Source: Cytophagales bacterium (GTDB taxonomy: Bacteria > Bacteroidota > Bacteroidia > Cytophagales > Cyclobacteriaceae). From it: DNA of 64,000 bases. Location: positions 1 to 64,000 of the forward strand of contig JAAFHY010000010.1 of assembly GCA_013298505.1 (NCBI GenBank). The letters are read 5' to 3'. The notes beneath the pieces were generated by a model that saw nothing but the letters and a program-made list of their open reading frames with translations, was not told the DNA's origin and did not search any database. Positions 26,734-36,169 of the stretch are shown here, one piece after another; the first letter of the stretch is position 1; each line of letters begins with the position of its first letter. A program made the translations under genes and the position numbers.

Positions 26734-27456
26734 ATGCGAACCATTTGGATCATTACAAAAAAGGAATTGGGATCGTTTTTCGATTCGCTCATTGCATATA
26801 TTTTGTTAACGCTGTTTTTGGGTTTCAGTGGATTTTTTACTTGGATGTTTGGCAACGATATTTTTTTGGTAGGCCAAACAACCATGCGCGGGTTTTTTAA
26901 TATTGCCTATTGGTCGCTGTTCTTTTTCATTCCAGCACTCACCATGCGGCTATTGGCTGAAGAAAGAAAAACAGGCACGATTGAATTGTTGCTCACCAAA
27001 GCAGTAACCGATCGGCAAGTAGTGGTGGGCAAATTTTTTGCGGCTCTTTTGTTGGTAGCCATTGCACTTCTATTTACGCTGCCGTATGTGATTACACTAG
27101 CAAACATTGGCAACCTCGATCAAGGCGAAGTAATTTGTGGGTACTTGGGTTTGCTGTTGATTAGTGCATCGTACGTAAGTATAGGTTTATATACTAGCAG
27201 CATTACTAACAATCAGATTGTTGCCTTTTTAACAGCATTATTTGTGGGGCTTTTCTTTCATATCGTATTCGGTGTGTTGGCCAGCAACTTTCAGGGCGTG
27301 GTTGGTGAAATTTTTGAAATGCTAAGCTTGTTTGCCCACTTTGAAAGCATTTCTCGTGGCGTGGTCGATACCCGCGATTTAATTTATTTTGGATCGTTGA
27401 TTACGATCGGGTTGTTGCTCTCTGAATTGTCGCTTACCAAACGGAACTTATCTTAA
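26734..27456 (+). CDS. gldF: Gliding-motility ABC transporter permease GldF
   Basis: 240 residues with six membrane segments of ABC-2 type. The N-terminus MRTIWIITKKELGSFFDSLIAYI is characteristic, as is RLLAEERKTGTIELLLTKAVTDRQVVVGKF after the second helix. Partner of GldA and GldG. Spacing of 1 base to gldA and about 10 bases to gldG shows one operon. Confidence 0.93.
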   Translation: MRTIWIITKKELGSFFDSLIAYILLTLFLGFSGFFTWMFGNDIFLVGQTTMRGFFNIAYWSLFFFIPALTMRLLAEERKTGTIELLLTKAVTDRQVVVGKFFAALLLVAIALLFTLPYVITLANIGNLDQGEVICGYLGLLLISASYVSIGLYTSSITNNQIVAFLTALFVGLFFHIVFGVLASNFQGVVGEIFEMLSLFAHFESISRGVVDTRDLIYFGSLITIGLLLSELSLTKRNLS

Positions 27457-27466
27457 GTTGAATTTT

Positions 27467-28987
27467 ATGCATAGAAAATTATATACCAGCATTGGGCTTT
27501 TGATTTTAATTATCGTAGCCATCAATTTTGTTAGCAACGAGTTTCACCTACGCTTTGATTTTACTGAAGATGGAGAATACACACTGAGCGAAGCAACTTC
27601 AGATATTTTAAATGATTTGGAAGACCCTGTTACGGTGAAGGCGTATTTCTCACAAAACCTTCCGCCCGATGTGGCGAAGACCAAGCAAGATTTTCAAGAA
27701 ATGCTGATCGAATACGCCAATCGAGCAGATGGCAAAGTAGTTTACGAATTTATCAATCCAGGCGAGACAGAAGCTACTGAACAAGAGGCCAACAAAAACG
27801 GCATCCGTACGGTGATGATAAATGTTCGCGAGAAGGATCAGGTGAAGCAACAAAAAGCATTTATGGGCGCACTTGTATTGTTGGGGGCTAACCAAGAAGT
27901 GATACCATTTATTCAGCCGGGTGCTGCGATGGAGTATGCGCTCTCAACCGCAATAAAAAAATTGTCGGTTAAAGAGAAGCCGATCATTAGCTTTTTGCAG
28001 GGTCATGGAGAGCCAAAATTATCAGAACTTGCCCAAGCGAAGGCGAGCCTCGATATTTTGTATTCTTCACAAGAAGTAACGCTGAGCGATTCTACCGATA
28101 TTCTGCCGACATCGAAAACGCTGGTAATCATTCGCCCCACCGATACTATACCTGGAGCTCATTTTCAAAAGATCGAAAACTTTGTTAACCGAGGTGGAAG
28201 AGTATTGGTAGCCATCAATCGGGTAGAAGGTAATTTTCAAAACGCAACGGGCACTAGCGTGGCTACCGGATTGGAGCAGTGGCTACTAGCCAAAGGTATT
28301 GAAGTAGAAGATAATTTTGTGATCGATACCAAGTGCGGCTCGGTAACCATGCAACAGCAAACTTCTTTTGGCACGCTGCAACAGCAAATTCAATTTCCGT
28401 ACATCCCGCTGGTTTCTCGATTTTCAAATCACCCTTCTGTAAAGGGATTGGAAGCTGTGATGCTTCAATTCGCTAGTACCATTAGGTACACGGGGGACAC
28501 CACTAAGAAATTTGTGCCGATCGCATTTTCTTCACAGCAGTCGAACGCACTCAAGGCTCCACTCTATTTTGAAGTTCAAAAACAATGGACACAAAGCGAG
28601 TTTCCTCAAAATGGGTTGACGTTGGCAGCAGCTATCGAAGGGAAACTATCAGGCAACACAAAATCAAAAATGATTGTGATTGGCGATGGAGACTTTGCCA
28701 TTAATGGCGAGAGCGAGCGGGCTAGGCAAGTAAATGCCGATAACGTGAGCCTTTTAGTTAATAGTATCGACTGGCTTTCGGACGATACGGGGTTGATAGA
28801 ACTTAGAACGAAAGGTGCAAGTGCTCGCCCTATTGCGCAGCTAGAAGATTCGACCAAACTACTTTTGAAGTATGGAAATTTTTTGTTACCAATTGTGCTT
28901 GCCATTGGCTACGGCATATTCCGTTCGCAGCGAAATAAAATAAGGCGCTACAAATGGATGAGCGAGAATTGGTCGGGAGTAGAATAG
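27467..28987 (+). CDS. gldG: Gliding-motility transporter auxiliary protein GldG
   Basis: 506 residues from the ATG at 27467 (a TTG three codons earlier is in frame). One membrane helix at ~8-26 and another near the C-terminus (~475-493) enclose a large outer domain with a GIFT-like fold: FTEDGEYTLSEATSDILNDLEDPVTVKAYFS near the start and FLQGHGEPKLS in the middle. This is the usual GldG layout. It belongs with gldA and gldF directly upstream. Confidence 0.92.
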   Translation: MHRKLYTSIGLLILIIVAINFVSNEFHLRFDFTEDGEYTLSEATSDILNDLEDPVTVKAYFSQNLPPDVAKTKQDFQEMLIEYANRADGKVVYEFINPGETEATEQEANKNGIRTVMINVREKDQVKQQKAFMGALVLLGANQEVIPFIQPGAAMEYALSTAIKKLSVKEKPIISFLQGHGEPKLSELAQAKASLDILYSSQEVTLSDSTDILPTSKTLVIIRPTDTIPGAHFQKIENFVNRGGRVLVAINRVEGNFQNATGTSVATGLEQWLLAKGIEVEDNFVIDTKCGSVTMQQQTSFGTLQQQIQFPYIPLVSRFSNHPSVKGLEAVMLQFASTIRYTGDTTKKFVPIAFSSQQSNALKAPLYFEVQKQWTQSEFPQNGLTLAAAIEGKLSGNTKSKMIVIGDGDFAINGESERARQVNADNVSLLVNSIDWLSDDTGLIELRTKGASARPIAQLEDSTKLLLKYGNFLLPIVLAIGYGIFRSQRNKIRRYKWMSENWSGVE

Positions 28988-29026
28988 CGATCACATGCCC
29001 AAAGTGTTTAACAGATTAGATATTGT

Positions 29027-29971
29027 ATGAAAAAAATAAATAATAAAGTCCTTTTGATTGTATTGGTGGCGCTAGCAGTTGTCTTTGCACTTTCAAAAGT
29101 ATTTAGAGCGGCACGAGTAAAAGGCAATTTGAAAGAAACGATTCTGCAGATTGATACCGCGCGGGTTACAAAATTGCTTCTCTACCCAGCATCAGAAAAC
29201 GGAAAGGAGATCGAATTGCTGAAGGAAGCAAATCAATGGAGTGTTAAATTCAATAACCGTACTGCGAAAACAGAGCAAGGATCGGTAAGCAGTGCATTAG
29301 CCGCTTTTGCAAAGTTAAAGCCACTGCGCTTTGTTACATCAAAAATGGAAAAATGGAACGAGTACAGTGTTTCAGATTCGAGTACGCGCGTAAAAATAGT
29401 AAGCGGAACGGAAGAAGTGGGCAATATAATTATTGGTAGAATTGGCTACAATCAATCGCCCGATGGCCAGTTTAATGCGGGAGGGATTTTTACCCACGTG
29501 CGCCTTGCCGGAGAGAACGAAGTCTATACGGTGGAGGGTTTTCTAGAATCATCGTTTAACAAAAAGTACAACGATTGGCGCGATAAGTCTTTTCTTCGAT
29601 TAAAGAAAGAGTTGATAACAGAAATTCAATTTGACTACCCAGGCGATAGCAGTTTTAGCATGGTGAAAAAGGAAAAAGGTTGGACGATTGATAATCAGCC
29701 TGCTGATTCTACGAAGATAGTTAACTTCTTTTCGCAACTTGAGTATAAAAACGCAGCTTCATTTGCAGATGGTTTTGCTGCAACAAGAGTAGCCAATGTT
29801 ACAGTCACTATAAAGAGTGCGACTGGGGTGTTGGCAACAGTCTCAGGCTGGAGGCGTGAAGCGGAGTGGGTTCTTGCATCATCATGGCAACCTGCCATTT
29901 ATTTTTCTTCTGAAAATACGGGGTTGGTAAAAACACTTTTTGAGAGAAAGAAAAACTTTGGTGTAAAATAA
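29027..29971 (+). CDS. DUF4340-type membrane-anchored protein in the gld operon
   Basis: 314 residues. An N-terminal membrane helix (residues ~7-24) is followed by a repeated beta-rich DUF4340 domain (LLLYPASENGKEIELLKEANQWSV, later YTVEGFLESSFNKKYNDWRDK). In other bacteria DUF4340 genes also sit next to GldG-like ABC systems, so it is probably an outer-face accessory of this transporter. It starts 39 bases after gldG on the same strand. Its exact role is not known. Confidence 0.8.
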   Translation: MKKINNKVLLIVLVALAVVFALSKVFRAARVKGNLKETILQIDTARVTKLLLYPASENGKEIELLKEANQWSVKFNNRTAKTEQGSVSSALAAFAKLKPLRFVTSKMEKWNEYSVSDSSTRVKIVSGTEEVGNIIIGRIGYNQSPDGQFNAGGIFTHVRLAGENEVYTVEGFLESSFNKKYNDWRDKSFLRLKKELITEIQFDYPGDSSFSMVKKEKGWTIDNQPADSTKIVNFFSQLEYKNAASFADGFAATRVANVTVTIKSATGVLATVSGWRREAEWVLASSWQPAIYFSSENTGLVKTLFERKKNFGVK

Positions 29972-30011
29972 GCTTAGGTAGTTAGGCTAATCAATAAAAA
30001 AAGAGACACTA

Positions 30012-30773
30012 TCATACCGGCTCTGCCTTTCTACCATCCACCAATTGTTTGCCGAGCGCCAAGGCTAAAATGACTACAGCCACGCGTGCTCCACTCGCAA
30101 TAAGTTCATGATCTGTTCCTACCCATTTTGAATAGATGCCAAAAAATGCCCAGCCTAGCACCAGCAAAAATGCAGGCTCTTTGTACTTGAACGAAATAAA
30201 CAAGCCCAATGCTGCAGCAATGGCGATCATAACAACAGTCCAAATTTCTTCTGATAAAATGCCACCCTTCCAGGCGATGGAAGTGAGCAGCGTTGAGATA
30301 TTTGCAATCGTGGCCACGCATATCCAAGCGAGGTAAAAAAGAAAAGGCAGTTTAATAAAAAACCACTCTGTTTTGTTTTTGAACGAGTATTGTTGAAGCA
30401 ATAGAAAAATGCGGATTAATGAATAAAGCAGCACGAGCATAACTGCTACCGAGGCCGTGGTAAACAGATAATGCCATACTAAAATCCAACTTATGTTGGC
30501 CACACACGAAAGCAAAAACCACAGTGAGAGTTCTTTGAAATAAGAACTTGATTTGATTTTGAATTGAGCCACCACAAAACCTATTTGAAGTAGATACAGC
30601 AAACTCCAGATCGAAAAAGTGAAACCTGCAGGAGTAAACAAGCTGGGGTACAAGTCAGAAATTTGCCCGGTATTCATTCCGTTAATAGGAAGTATGTTTG
30701 CAAGAGCGTTTACCGTAAGTACAACAGCCAGTGCAAAAATGTTTGCAAGCAGTAGCGAATTTGATGCGTTCAT
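30012..30773 (-). CDS. TspO/MBR-related multi-pass membrane protein
   Basis: 253 residues, about seven to eight hydrophobic helices. The signature PSLFTPAGFTFSIWSLLYLLQIGF resembles the TspO core but the protein is longer than the ~160 residues of classical TspO. Later segments have WKGGILSEEIWTVVMIAIAAALGLFISFKY. TspO proteins bind porphyrins or sterols; for this long version the role is unknown. Single gene, converging on the gld operon. Confidence 0.7.
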   Translation of the reverse strand: MNASNSLLLANIFALAVVLTVNALANILPINGMNTGQISDLYPSLFTPAGFTFSIWSLLYLLQIGFVVAQFKIKSSSYFKELSLWFLLSCVANISWILVWHYLFTTASVAVMLVLLYSLIRIFLLLQQYSFKNKTEWFFIKLPFLFYLAWICVATIANISTLLTSIAWKGGILSEEIWTVVMIAIAAALGLFISFKYKEPAFLLVLGWAFFGIYSKWVGTDHELIASGARVAVVILALALGKQLVDGRKAEPV

Positions 30774-30853
30774 AATCTAAATTTAGCGTTCGTAATAAGG
30801 CGAATTGATTTCTGATAGGCGATTACTACCTTCAATCTTTAATCCTTAAAAGT

Positions 30854-32992
30854 ATGCAAAAAATAATCATCGTATTTGTTGTAACAGTCTGTGCGATCGC
30901 TTGTTCATCGCCAGTAGAAAAAAAATCGTTTATGAAATATCCTGTTAGTCAAAAGGGCGATGTGGTAGATACACTTTTCGGGACTGCCGTTGGCGATCCG
31001 TATAGATGGATGGAAGACGATACGGCCAAGGCAACTGCCGACTGGGTGAAGGCACAAAACGAAGTTACGTTTGGGTTTTTAGATAAGATCCCTTATCGCG
31101 AAGTATTAAAAAAGCGGTTACAAGATTTATATAACTACGAGCGATTGAGTGCCCCATTTAAAGAGGGCGATTTTTATTACTTCTATAAAAACGATGGCCT
31201 TCAAAACCAAAGTGTGTTGTACCGCAAGAGTGACGAAAGTGGCACACCTGAATTATTTTTAGATCCCAATACATTCTCGAAAGATGGAACTACCTCCATG
31301 GCGGGTATCTCATTTTCTAAAGATGGCTCGTTGGCAGCCTACCAAATTTCAGAAGGTGGCTCAGACTGGAGAAAAGTAATTGTGATAAAAGCCATCGACA
31401 AAACGATAGTAGAAGACACCCTGCGCGATGTTAAATTCAGCGGCCTATCGTGGAAAGGAAATGAGGGCTTCTATTATAGTAGCTATGATAAACCGAAAGG
31501 CAGCGAGCTATCGGCCAAAACACAGTACCACAAATTGTATTTCCATAAACTTGGGGCCAAGCAAAGCACCGATCAGTTAATTTTTGGTGGCGAAAAGATG
31601 CCGCGCAGGTATGTGAGCGCGGGCGTTACAGAAGACGAACGCTTTTTAGTAATAGCTGCTGCCACCAGCACAACGGGCAACGAGTTGTACGTGCAAGACC
31701 TGAAAGACCCCAAAGGCAAATTGGTAACGGTGGTAGATAATTTTGATAACGACCACAACTTGGTTGATAACGATGGCTCGCGATTAATTATTCAAACAAA
31801 CCTGAACGCACCCAACAACAAAATTGTATCAGTAGATTTTGCGAGGCCAACAACCGAAAACTGGAAAGATCTTGTGCCCGAAACTGAAAATGCCATGCAG
31901 GGCGTTGGCACGGCAAACAAAAAAATGTTTGTTAACTACCTTAGCGATGCCAAAACACTGATCAAACAGTTTGATTTTGCTGGCGAACTAGAGCGCGAAG
32001 TTGAACTGCCCGGCATTGGTACAGCCGGTGGATTTGGTGGCAAAATGAGCGACAAGCAGATTTATTATTCATTCACTTCCTTCACGTATCCCACTTCTAT
32101 TTTTAAATACGACATCGCCTCTGGCAAATCGACCTTATATGAAAAGCCAAAAGTAGATTTCAATCCTGGCAACTACGAAACCAAGCAAGTATTTTATACC
32201 AGCAAAGACGGAACAAAAGTGCCCATGTTTATTACGCACAAAAAAGGAATTCAGTTGACAGGAAAAAACCCAACTATGTTATATGCCTACGGTGGGTTTA
32301 GTGTAAGTCTTACACCTTCTTTTGCTACCTCTCGCATTGTTTGGTTAGAGAATGGCGGAGTTTATGCACAACCCAATTTGCGCGGTGGTGGCGAGTATGG
32401 CGAAAAGTGGCACTTGGCCGGCACCAAAATGAATAAGCAAAATGTGTTTGACGATTTTATTGCCGCGGGCGAATATTTGATTGCCGAAAAATATACCTCT
32501 AGTCAATACCTTGCTATTTCGGGTGGATCAAACGGTGGGTTGCTCGTAGGCGCAACCATGGCACAACGGCCCGATTTAATGAAGGTGGCATTGCCAGCCG
32601 TGGGAGTTATGGATATGCTGCGCTATCATAAATTTACCGCTGGGGCGGGATGGGCTTACGACTATGGCACAGCCGATGACTCGAAAGAGATGTTTGAATA
32701 TTTAAAAAAATATTCTCCCGTACACGCACTGCTTCCGAACACCAACTACCCGGCTACGATGGTCACCACGGCCGATCATGACGACCGCGTGGTGCCAGCG
32801 CACTCGTTTAAGTTTGCTGCGGCACTACAAGAAAATCATGTGGGCGATAACCCAGTACTGATTCGCATCGAAACAAAATCGGGGCATGGCTCATCTAACT
32901 TGAGCAAAACCATCGAGGGCACTGCCGATCAGTATGCGTTTACGTGGTACAACATGGGCGTTATTCCTCCGCTAGCGAAGAAGGAGATGTGA
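30854..32992 (+). CDS. Prolyl oligopeptidase (S9A) lipoprotein
   Basis: 712 residues. A lipoprotein signal ends in the lipobox AIAC with the cysteine at residue 17. The N-terminal beta-propeller (~80-430) is followed by the alpha/beta hydrolase domain. Ser lies in ISGGSNGGLLVGA, Asp in TADHDDRVVPAHS and His in SGHGSSNLS, all in family order. It cleaves short peptides after proline, here tethered outside the inner membrane. It overlaps the ORF region of the next gene, which is best started further down at 33016. Confidence 0.95.
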   Translation: MQKIIIVFVVTVCAIACSSPVEKKSFMKYPVSQKGDVVDTLFGTAVGDPYRWMEDDTAKATADWVKAQNEVTFGFLDKIPYREVLKKRLQDLYNYERLSAPFKEGDFYYFYKNDGLQNQSVLYRKSDESGTPELFLDPNTFSKDGTTSMAGISFSKDGSLAAYQISEGGSDWRKVIVIKAIDKTIVEDTLRDVKFSGLSWKGNEGFYYSSYDKPKGSELSAKTQYHKLYFHKLGAKQSTDQLIFGGEKMPRRYVSAGVTEDERFLVIAAATSTTGNELYVQDLKDPKGKLVTVVDNFDNDHNLVDNDGSRLIIQTNLNAPNNKIVSVDFARPTTENWKDLVPETENAMQGVGTANKKMFVNYLSDAKTLIKQFDFAGELEREVELPGIGTAGGFGGKMSDKQIYYSFTSFTYPTSIFKYDIASGKSTLYEKPKVDFNPGNYETKQVFYTSKDGTKVPMFITHKKGIQLTGKNPTMLYAYGGFSVSLTPSFATSRIVWLENGGVYAQPNLRGGGEYGEKWHLAGTKMNKQNVFDDFIAAGEYLIAEKYTSSQYLAISGGSNGGLLVGATMAQRPDLMKVALPAVGVMDMLRYHKFTAGAGWAYDYGTADDSKEMFEYLKKYSPVHALLPNTNYPATMVTTADHDDRVVPAHSFKFAAALQENHVGDNPVLIRIETKSGHGSSNLSKTIEGTADQYAFTWYNMGVIPPLAKKEM

Positions 32993-33015
32993 GCTGGCGG
33001 CAAGCAAAGTACAAT

Positions 33016-33828
33016 ATGAAGAAAATGTTGGCCATTGCTGTTGGCATAGCAATGATTTTGTATCTGGGGCTATACGTCTATTTACATTCAATACAAGCCG
33101 ACCGATTCAAATCAACTAAACTATCAGTAGATTTTAAATTTCAATTTGACCGGCCTTTTGAAGAATTGAACTTTACAGCGAAAGATGGAGGGCAAATCAA
33201 TTCGTTACTTTTTAAGAGCGACACCTCACGTGGTGTCGTTTGTTTTTGGAAGGGAAATGGAGGCACTTTAGAAAGATGGGGGCGCATGGCTTCTCTGTTT
33301 TTAAAATCCAACTACGATGTACTCATCACCGATTACCGACAGCACGGAAAAAGTAGTGGCGAAATCACCTTCGATAATTTCTATTCAGACTCGCAGCTTG
33401 TATACGATTTTCTGAAATCGAAGTACCCCGAAAATAAAATAGTAATTGTTGGGTACTCGCTCGGCACAAGCATTGCCTCGCACTTAGCAATCGACAATAA
33501 TCCACTACTCACAATATTAATAGAACCTCGGACTAAGTTTGCCGATAAATATTTAGACATTCTCTTTTTCCCGCTCCCCACCATTAATCAGTTTCCCTTC
33601 AACACCTATTTAGATATTCAACAAACAAAAACCTCTGTCGCCATTATATCTGGAACCACGAGTGCCCTTCACCAAGATGCTTTAGAATTAAGAAGGGTAT
33701 TGAAACCGACCGATAGCTATTTTGAAATAGATGGAGCTACGCATCAAAGCATTTTGGGAGATCAAGAGTTGGAAAGGGTAGTTAGTGAATTATTAAATCT
33801 GCTTGCGCAAAACCTAATTGTAGAATAA
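33016..33828 (+). CDS. Membrane-anchored alpha/beta-hydrolase (BAAT/YqjL-like)
   Basis: 270 residues from ATG 33016, chosen because the frame from 32944 lies inside the preceding gene. A membrane anchor spans residues ~4-22 (MLAIAVGIAMILYLGLYVYL). The nucleophile is in VGYSLGTSIASH and the histidine in GATHQSILGD; KSSGEITFDNF matches the family of bacterial anchored hydrolases. The gene is 23 bases after the peptidase stop and on the same strand, so it may be co-transcribed. Substrate unknown. Confidence 0.85.
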   Translation: MKKMLAIAVGIAMILYLGLYVYLHSIQADRFKSTKLSVDFKFQFDRPFEELNFTAKDGGQINSLLFKSDTSRGVVCFWKGNGGTLERWGRMASLFLKSNYDVLITDYRQHGKSSGEITFDNFYSDSQLVYDFLKSKYPENKIVIVGYSLGTSIASHLAIDNNPLLTILIEPRTKFADKYLDILFFPLPTINQFPFNTYLDIQQTKTSVAIISGTTSALHQDALELRRVLKPTDSYFEIDGATHQSILGDQELERVVSELLNLLAQNLIVE

Positions 33829-33929
33829 GGGCAAAAAAATGCTTTTTATACCTTAGTAGTACAAAAATGTTATAATAGATAATTTTAAATATGCTTATTA
33901 TTACATTTATATCATAATTAGCATCACTT

Positions 33930-35378
33930 ATGGGTATTGTAAACCTTATTCCAACCGAGAAAATAATTGAACGCCTCCGCTATGAAAATCCGTGGTGGGT
34001 CGAAAAAAAAATTCCTGAGGCTTATAGTGCCATGTCTAGGCGCCTGTATTTTGACCTATTTTATCCTTTTGTAAAAGAGACTACTGTTCGCAGGGCGGTA
34101 GTGCTTATGGGGCCAAGGCGTGTGGGCAAAACGGTGATGTTGTTTCACTGCATTGATCAATTGCTTGCCGAAGGCGTAAGTGCGAAGCAACTTTTTTTTA
34201 TAGGTATTGATAACCCAATTTATGTGCATTTGGGGTTGGAAGATATTCTTAGCCTTTGTAAAAAATCGATCAACCTTACAAGCCTCAGTGGCTGCTATGT
34301 GTTTTTTGATGAGATACAATATTTAAAAGACTGGGAACGTCACCTGAAAGTATTAGTAGATTCCTACCCCGATACTAAATTCATTGTATCGGGTTCTGCA
34401 GCCGCTGCTTTAAAATGGCACAGCACAGAGAGCGGTGCTGGGCGGTTTACCGACTTTATGCTCCCACCGCTTACTTTTCAAGAGTATATTCATTTGAAGA
34501 AGATGGATCACTTAATACATTCAGGCACTATCGATTGGGGGAATAAAAAATTACCCTATTGCCTTACGCACGATGTAAAGGTTCTTAATAGCGAGTTTAT
34601 CAAATACATCAATTTTGGAGGCTACCCCGAGGTGGTGTTGTCAGAAAAAATTCAAAGCGATATGGGTCGTTATGTTAAAAACGACATCGTTGATAAGGTG
34701 TTATTGCGCGATTTACCCAGCTTGTATGGCATCAGGGATGTGCAAGAACTAAATCGGTTTTTTACCTACATCGCTTACAACACGGGCAATGAGTTTTCGT
34801 ATGAAAACCTGTCGAAAGAGAGTGGTATTCAGAAGGAAACCTTAAAGAAATATTTAGAGTACTTAGAAGCTGCCTTTCTTATTAAGGTCCTTAACAAGGT
34901 TGATATAAACGCTAAAAGGCTAAAGCGCGTAACTAGTTTCAAAGTGTATTTAACCAACCCCTCGTTGCGTACTGCCCTCTTTTCTCCGATAACGGAAACG
35001 GATAAGGAAATGGGAAACATGGTAGAGACGGCAGTGCTTTCGCAATGGATGCATCGCGAAAAATTGGATTTAGCCTATGCGCGCTGGAAAGATGGCCGAA
35101 GCGAAGGCGAAGTGGATTTAGTATTGCTGGACGATAAGAAATTTAAACCCATTTGGGGTGTAGAAATAAAATGGAGTAACCGCTACATCGAAAAGCCGAT
35201 GGAATTAAAAAGCTTAATTCAGTTTTGCAAGTCTAATGATTTTGAAAATGCCCTCGTTACTTCACTCGATCAGCAAGGAGTGCGAGAGGTAGAAACATTA
35301 CGATTTACTTTTCTTCCAGCTGCCGTTTATATTTATAACATAGGAGATATAACCCTGAAAATGAAAAACACGAAGTGA
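33930..35378 (+). CDS. AAA-type ATPase with C-terminal DUF4143 domain
   Basis: 482 residues. Walker A GPRRVGKTVML at ~61-71, Walker B YVFFDEIQYLKDW and sensor FIVSGSAAAALK mark an AAA_14 ATPase. The C-terminal half (SLKESGIQKETLKKYLEYLEAAFLI-like, then a PD-(D/E)xK-like DLVLLDDKKFKPIWGVEIKWS) is the DUF4143 domain, including the E...D...E-x-K nuclease-like residues. The family is common in Bacteroidota and often mobile, with no proven role. The AT-rich region ahead of it holds no recognisable gene. Confidence 0.88.
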   Translation: MGIVNLIPTEKIIERLRYENPWWVEKKIPEAYSAMSRRLYFDLFYPFVKETTVRRAVVLMGPRRVGKTVMLFHCIDQLLAEGVSAKQLFFIGIDNPIYVHLGLEDILSLCKKSINLTSLSGCYVFFDEIQYLKDWERHLKVLVDSYPDTKFIVSGSAAAALKWHSTESGAGRFTDFMLPPLTFQEYIHLKKMDHLIHSGTIDWGNKKLPYCLTHDVKVLNSEFIKYINFGGYPEVVLSEKIQSDMGRYVKNDIVDKVLLRDLPSLYGIRDVQELNRFFTYIAYNTGNEFSYENLSKESGIQKETLKKYLEYLEAAFLIKVLNKVDINAKRLKRVTSFKVYLTNPSLRTALFSPITETDKEMGNMVETAVLSQWMHREKLDLAYARWKDGRSEGEVDLVLLDDKKFKPIWGVEIKWSNRYIEKPMELKSLIQFCKSNDFENALVTSLDQQGVREVETLRFTFLPAAVYIYNIGDITLKMKNTK

Positions 35379-35388
35379 TTACCTTACC

Positions 35389-35937
35389 TTACCTCACACC
35401 CACCAACCCAAACTCATCCTTAAGGCTTAGCCCCATTAAGCTGATATTGGTTAGTTCTCTTTTTTGAAAAACCGTTCGATTTTTTTTGGTAACGGCATCA
35501 ATAAATCGTCCCTTCACTTCTTGTTGCGTTTTATAATATCCCGAAGAGGGTCTGGTACTTTCATAATAGAGCGCGTAGACTATTACGGTGTAGGAGTGAT
35601 CGCGTACATCAACAGTAAACTTCCCCGACCATTCTCCTTCCCAATACATTTTAGGTGTATTGATATAACTACGGCCATATTTTTTGCAATCTACTTTGTA
35701 GTGCTTCAGTTCGCCATTATAGCCCTGTTCGTTTCGGATTACATTGAAAGTGAAAAATTTGCCCTTTAGCAATTGAACAATCGCCATCCGCAGGCTGTCT
35801 TGCTTACCCTCGTGCCGATAGGTATTGCGCCATATCAAATCATTTTTGGCTATCTCAAACTGATCGTACTTTCCGGCCACTTGTGCTTGCACCGAGGCAC
35901 AAAAGCACATGATAGCTACAAAAATTCCCTTCACCAT
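35389..35937 (-). CDS. Secreted hypothetical protein
   Basis: 182 residues. A signal peptide is clear (MVKGIFVAIMCFCASVQAQ). The remainder is beta-rich with aromatic-lysine pairs (FFTFNVIRNEQGYNG, MYWEGEWSGKFTVDVRDHSYTV) and a conserved KRELTN stretch. I recognise no family for certain; a DUF4468-type protein is one possibility. It converges tightly on the ATPase gene (10-base gap) and is divergent from amtB. Confidence 0.7.
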   Translation of the reverse strand: MVKGIFVAIMCFCASVQAQVAGKYDQFEIAKNDLIWRNTYRHEGKQDSLRMAIVQLLKGKFFTFNVIRNEQGYNGELKHYKVDCKKYGRSYINTPKMYWEGEWSGKFTVDVRDHSYTVIVYALYYESTRPSSGYYKTQQEVKGRFIDAVTKKNRTVFQKRELTNISLMGLSLKDEFGLVGVR

Positions 35938-36169
35938 CGCGGTTCTATTTCAACCGAGAAAGTAGAGGTTAAAGAAATGGCTTGCAAGTCGAAGGTTGAT
36001 CAAGAAAATACCTAGCGCGTCATAAAATTTGGTGATTATGCGATAAGTCAGTTAAAAAATAAGGCAATTTCAAACGAATTCGGTAATTTATTTCGATAAA
36101 TGCATTAAAAATCACCCATCTATTCAAATATTTATGAAGTAATTGTTAATTAATCTTAAACCAAACCTT

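Noticed and set aside
36143-36169. amtB start at the TTG at 36143
   Set aside because: The nine extra residues (LINLKPNL type) do not resemble the family start; ATG 36170 begins a good first helix.
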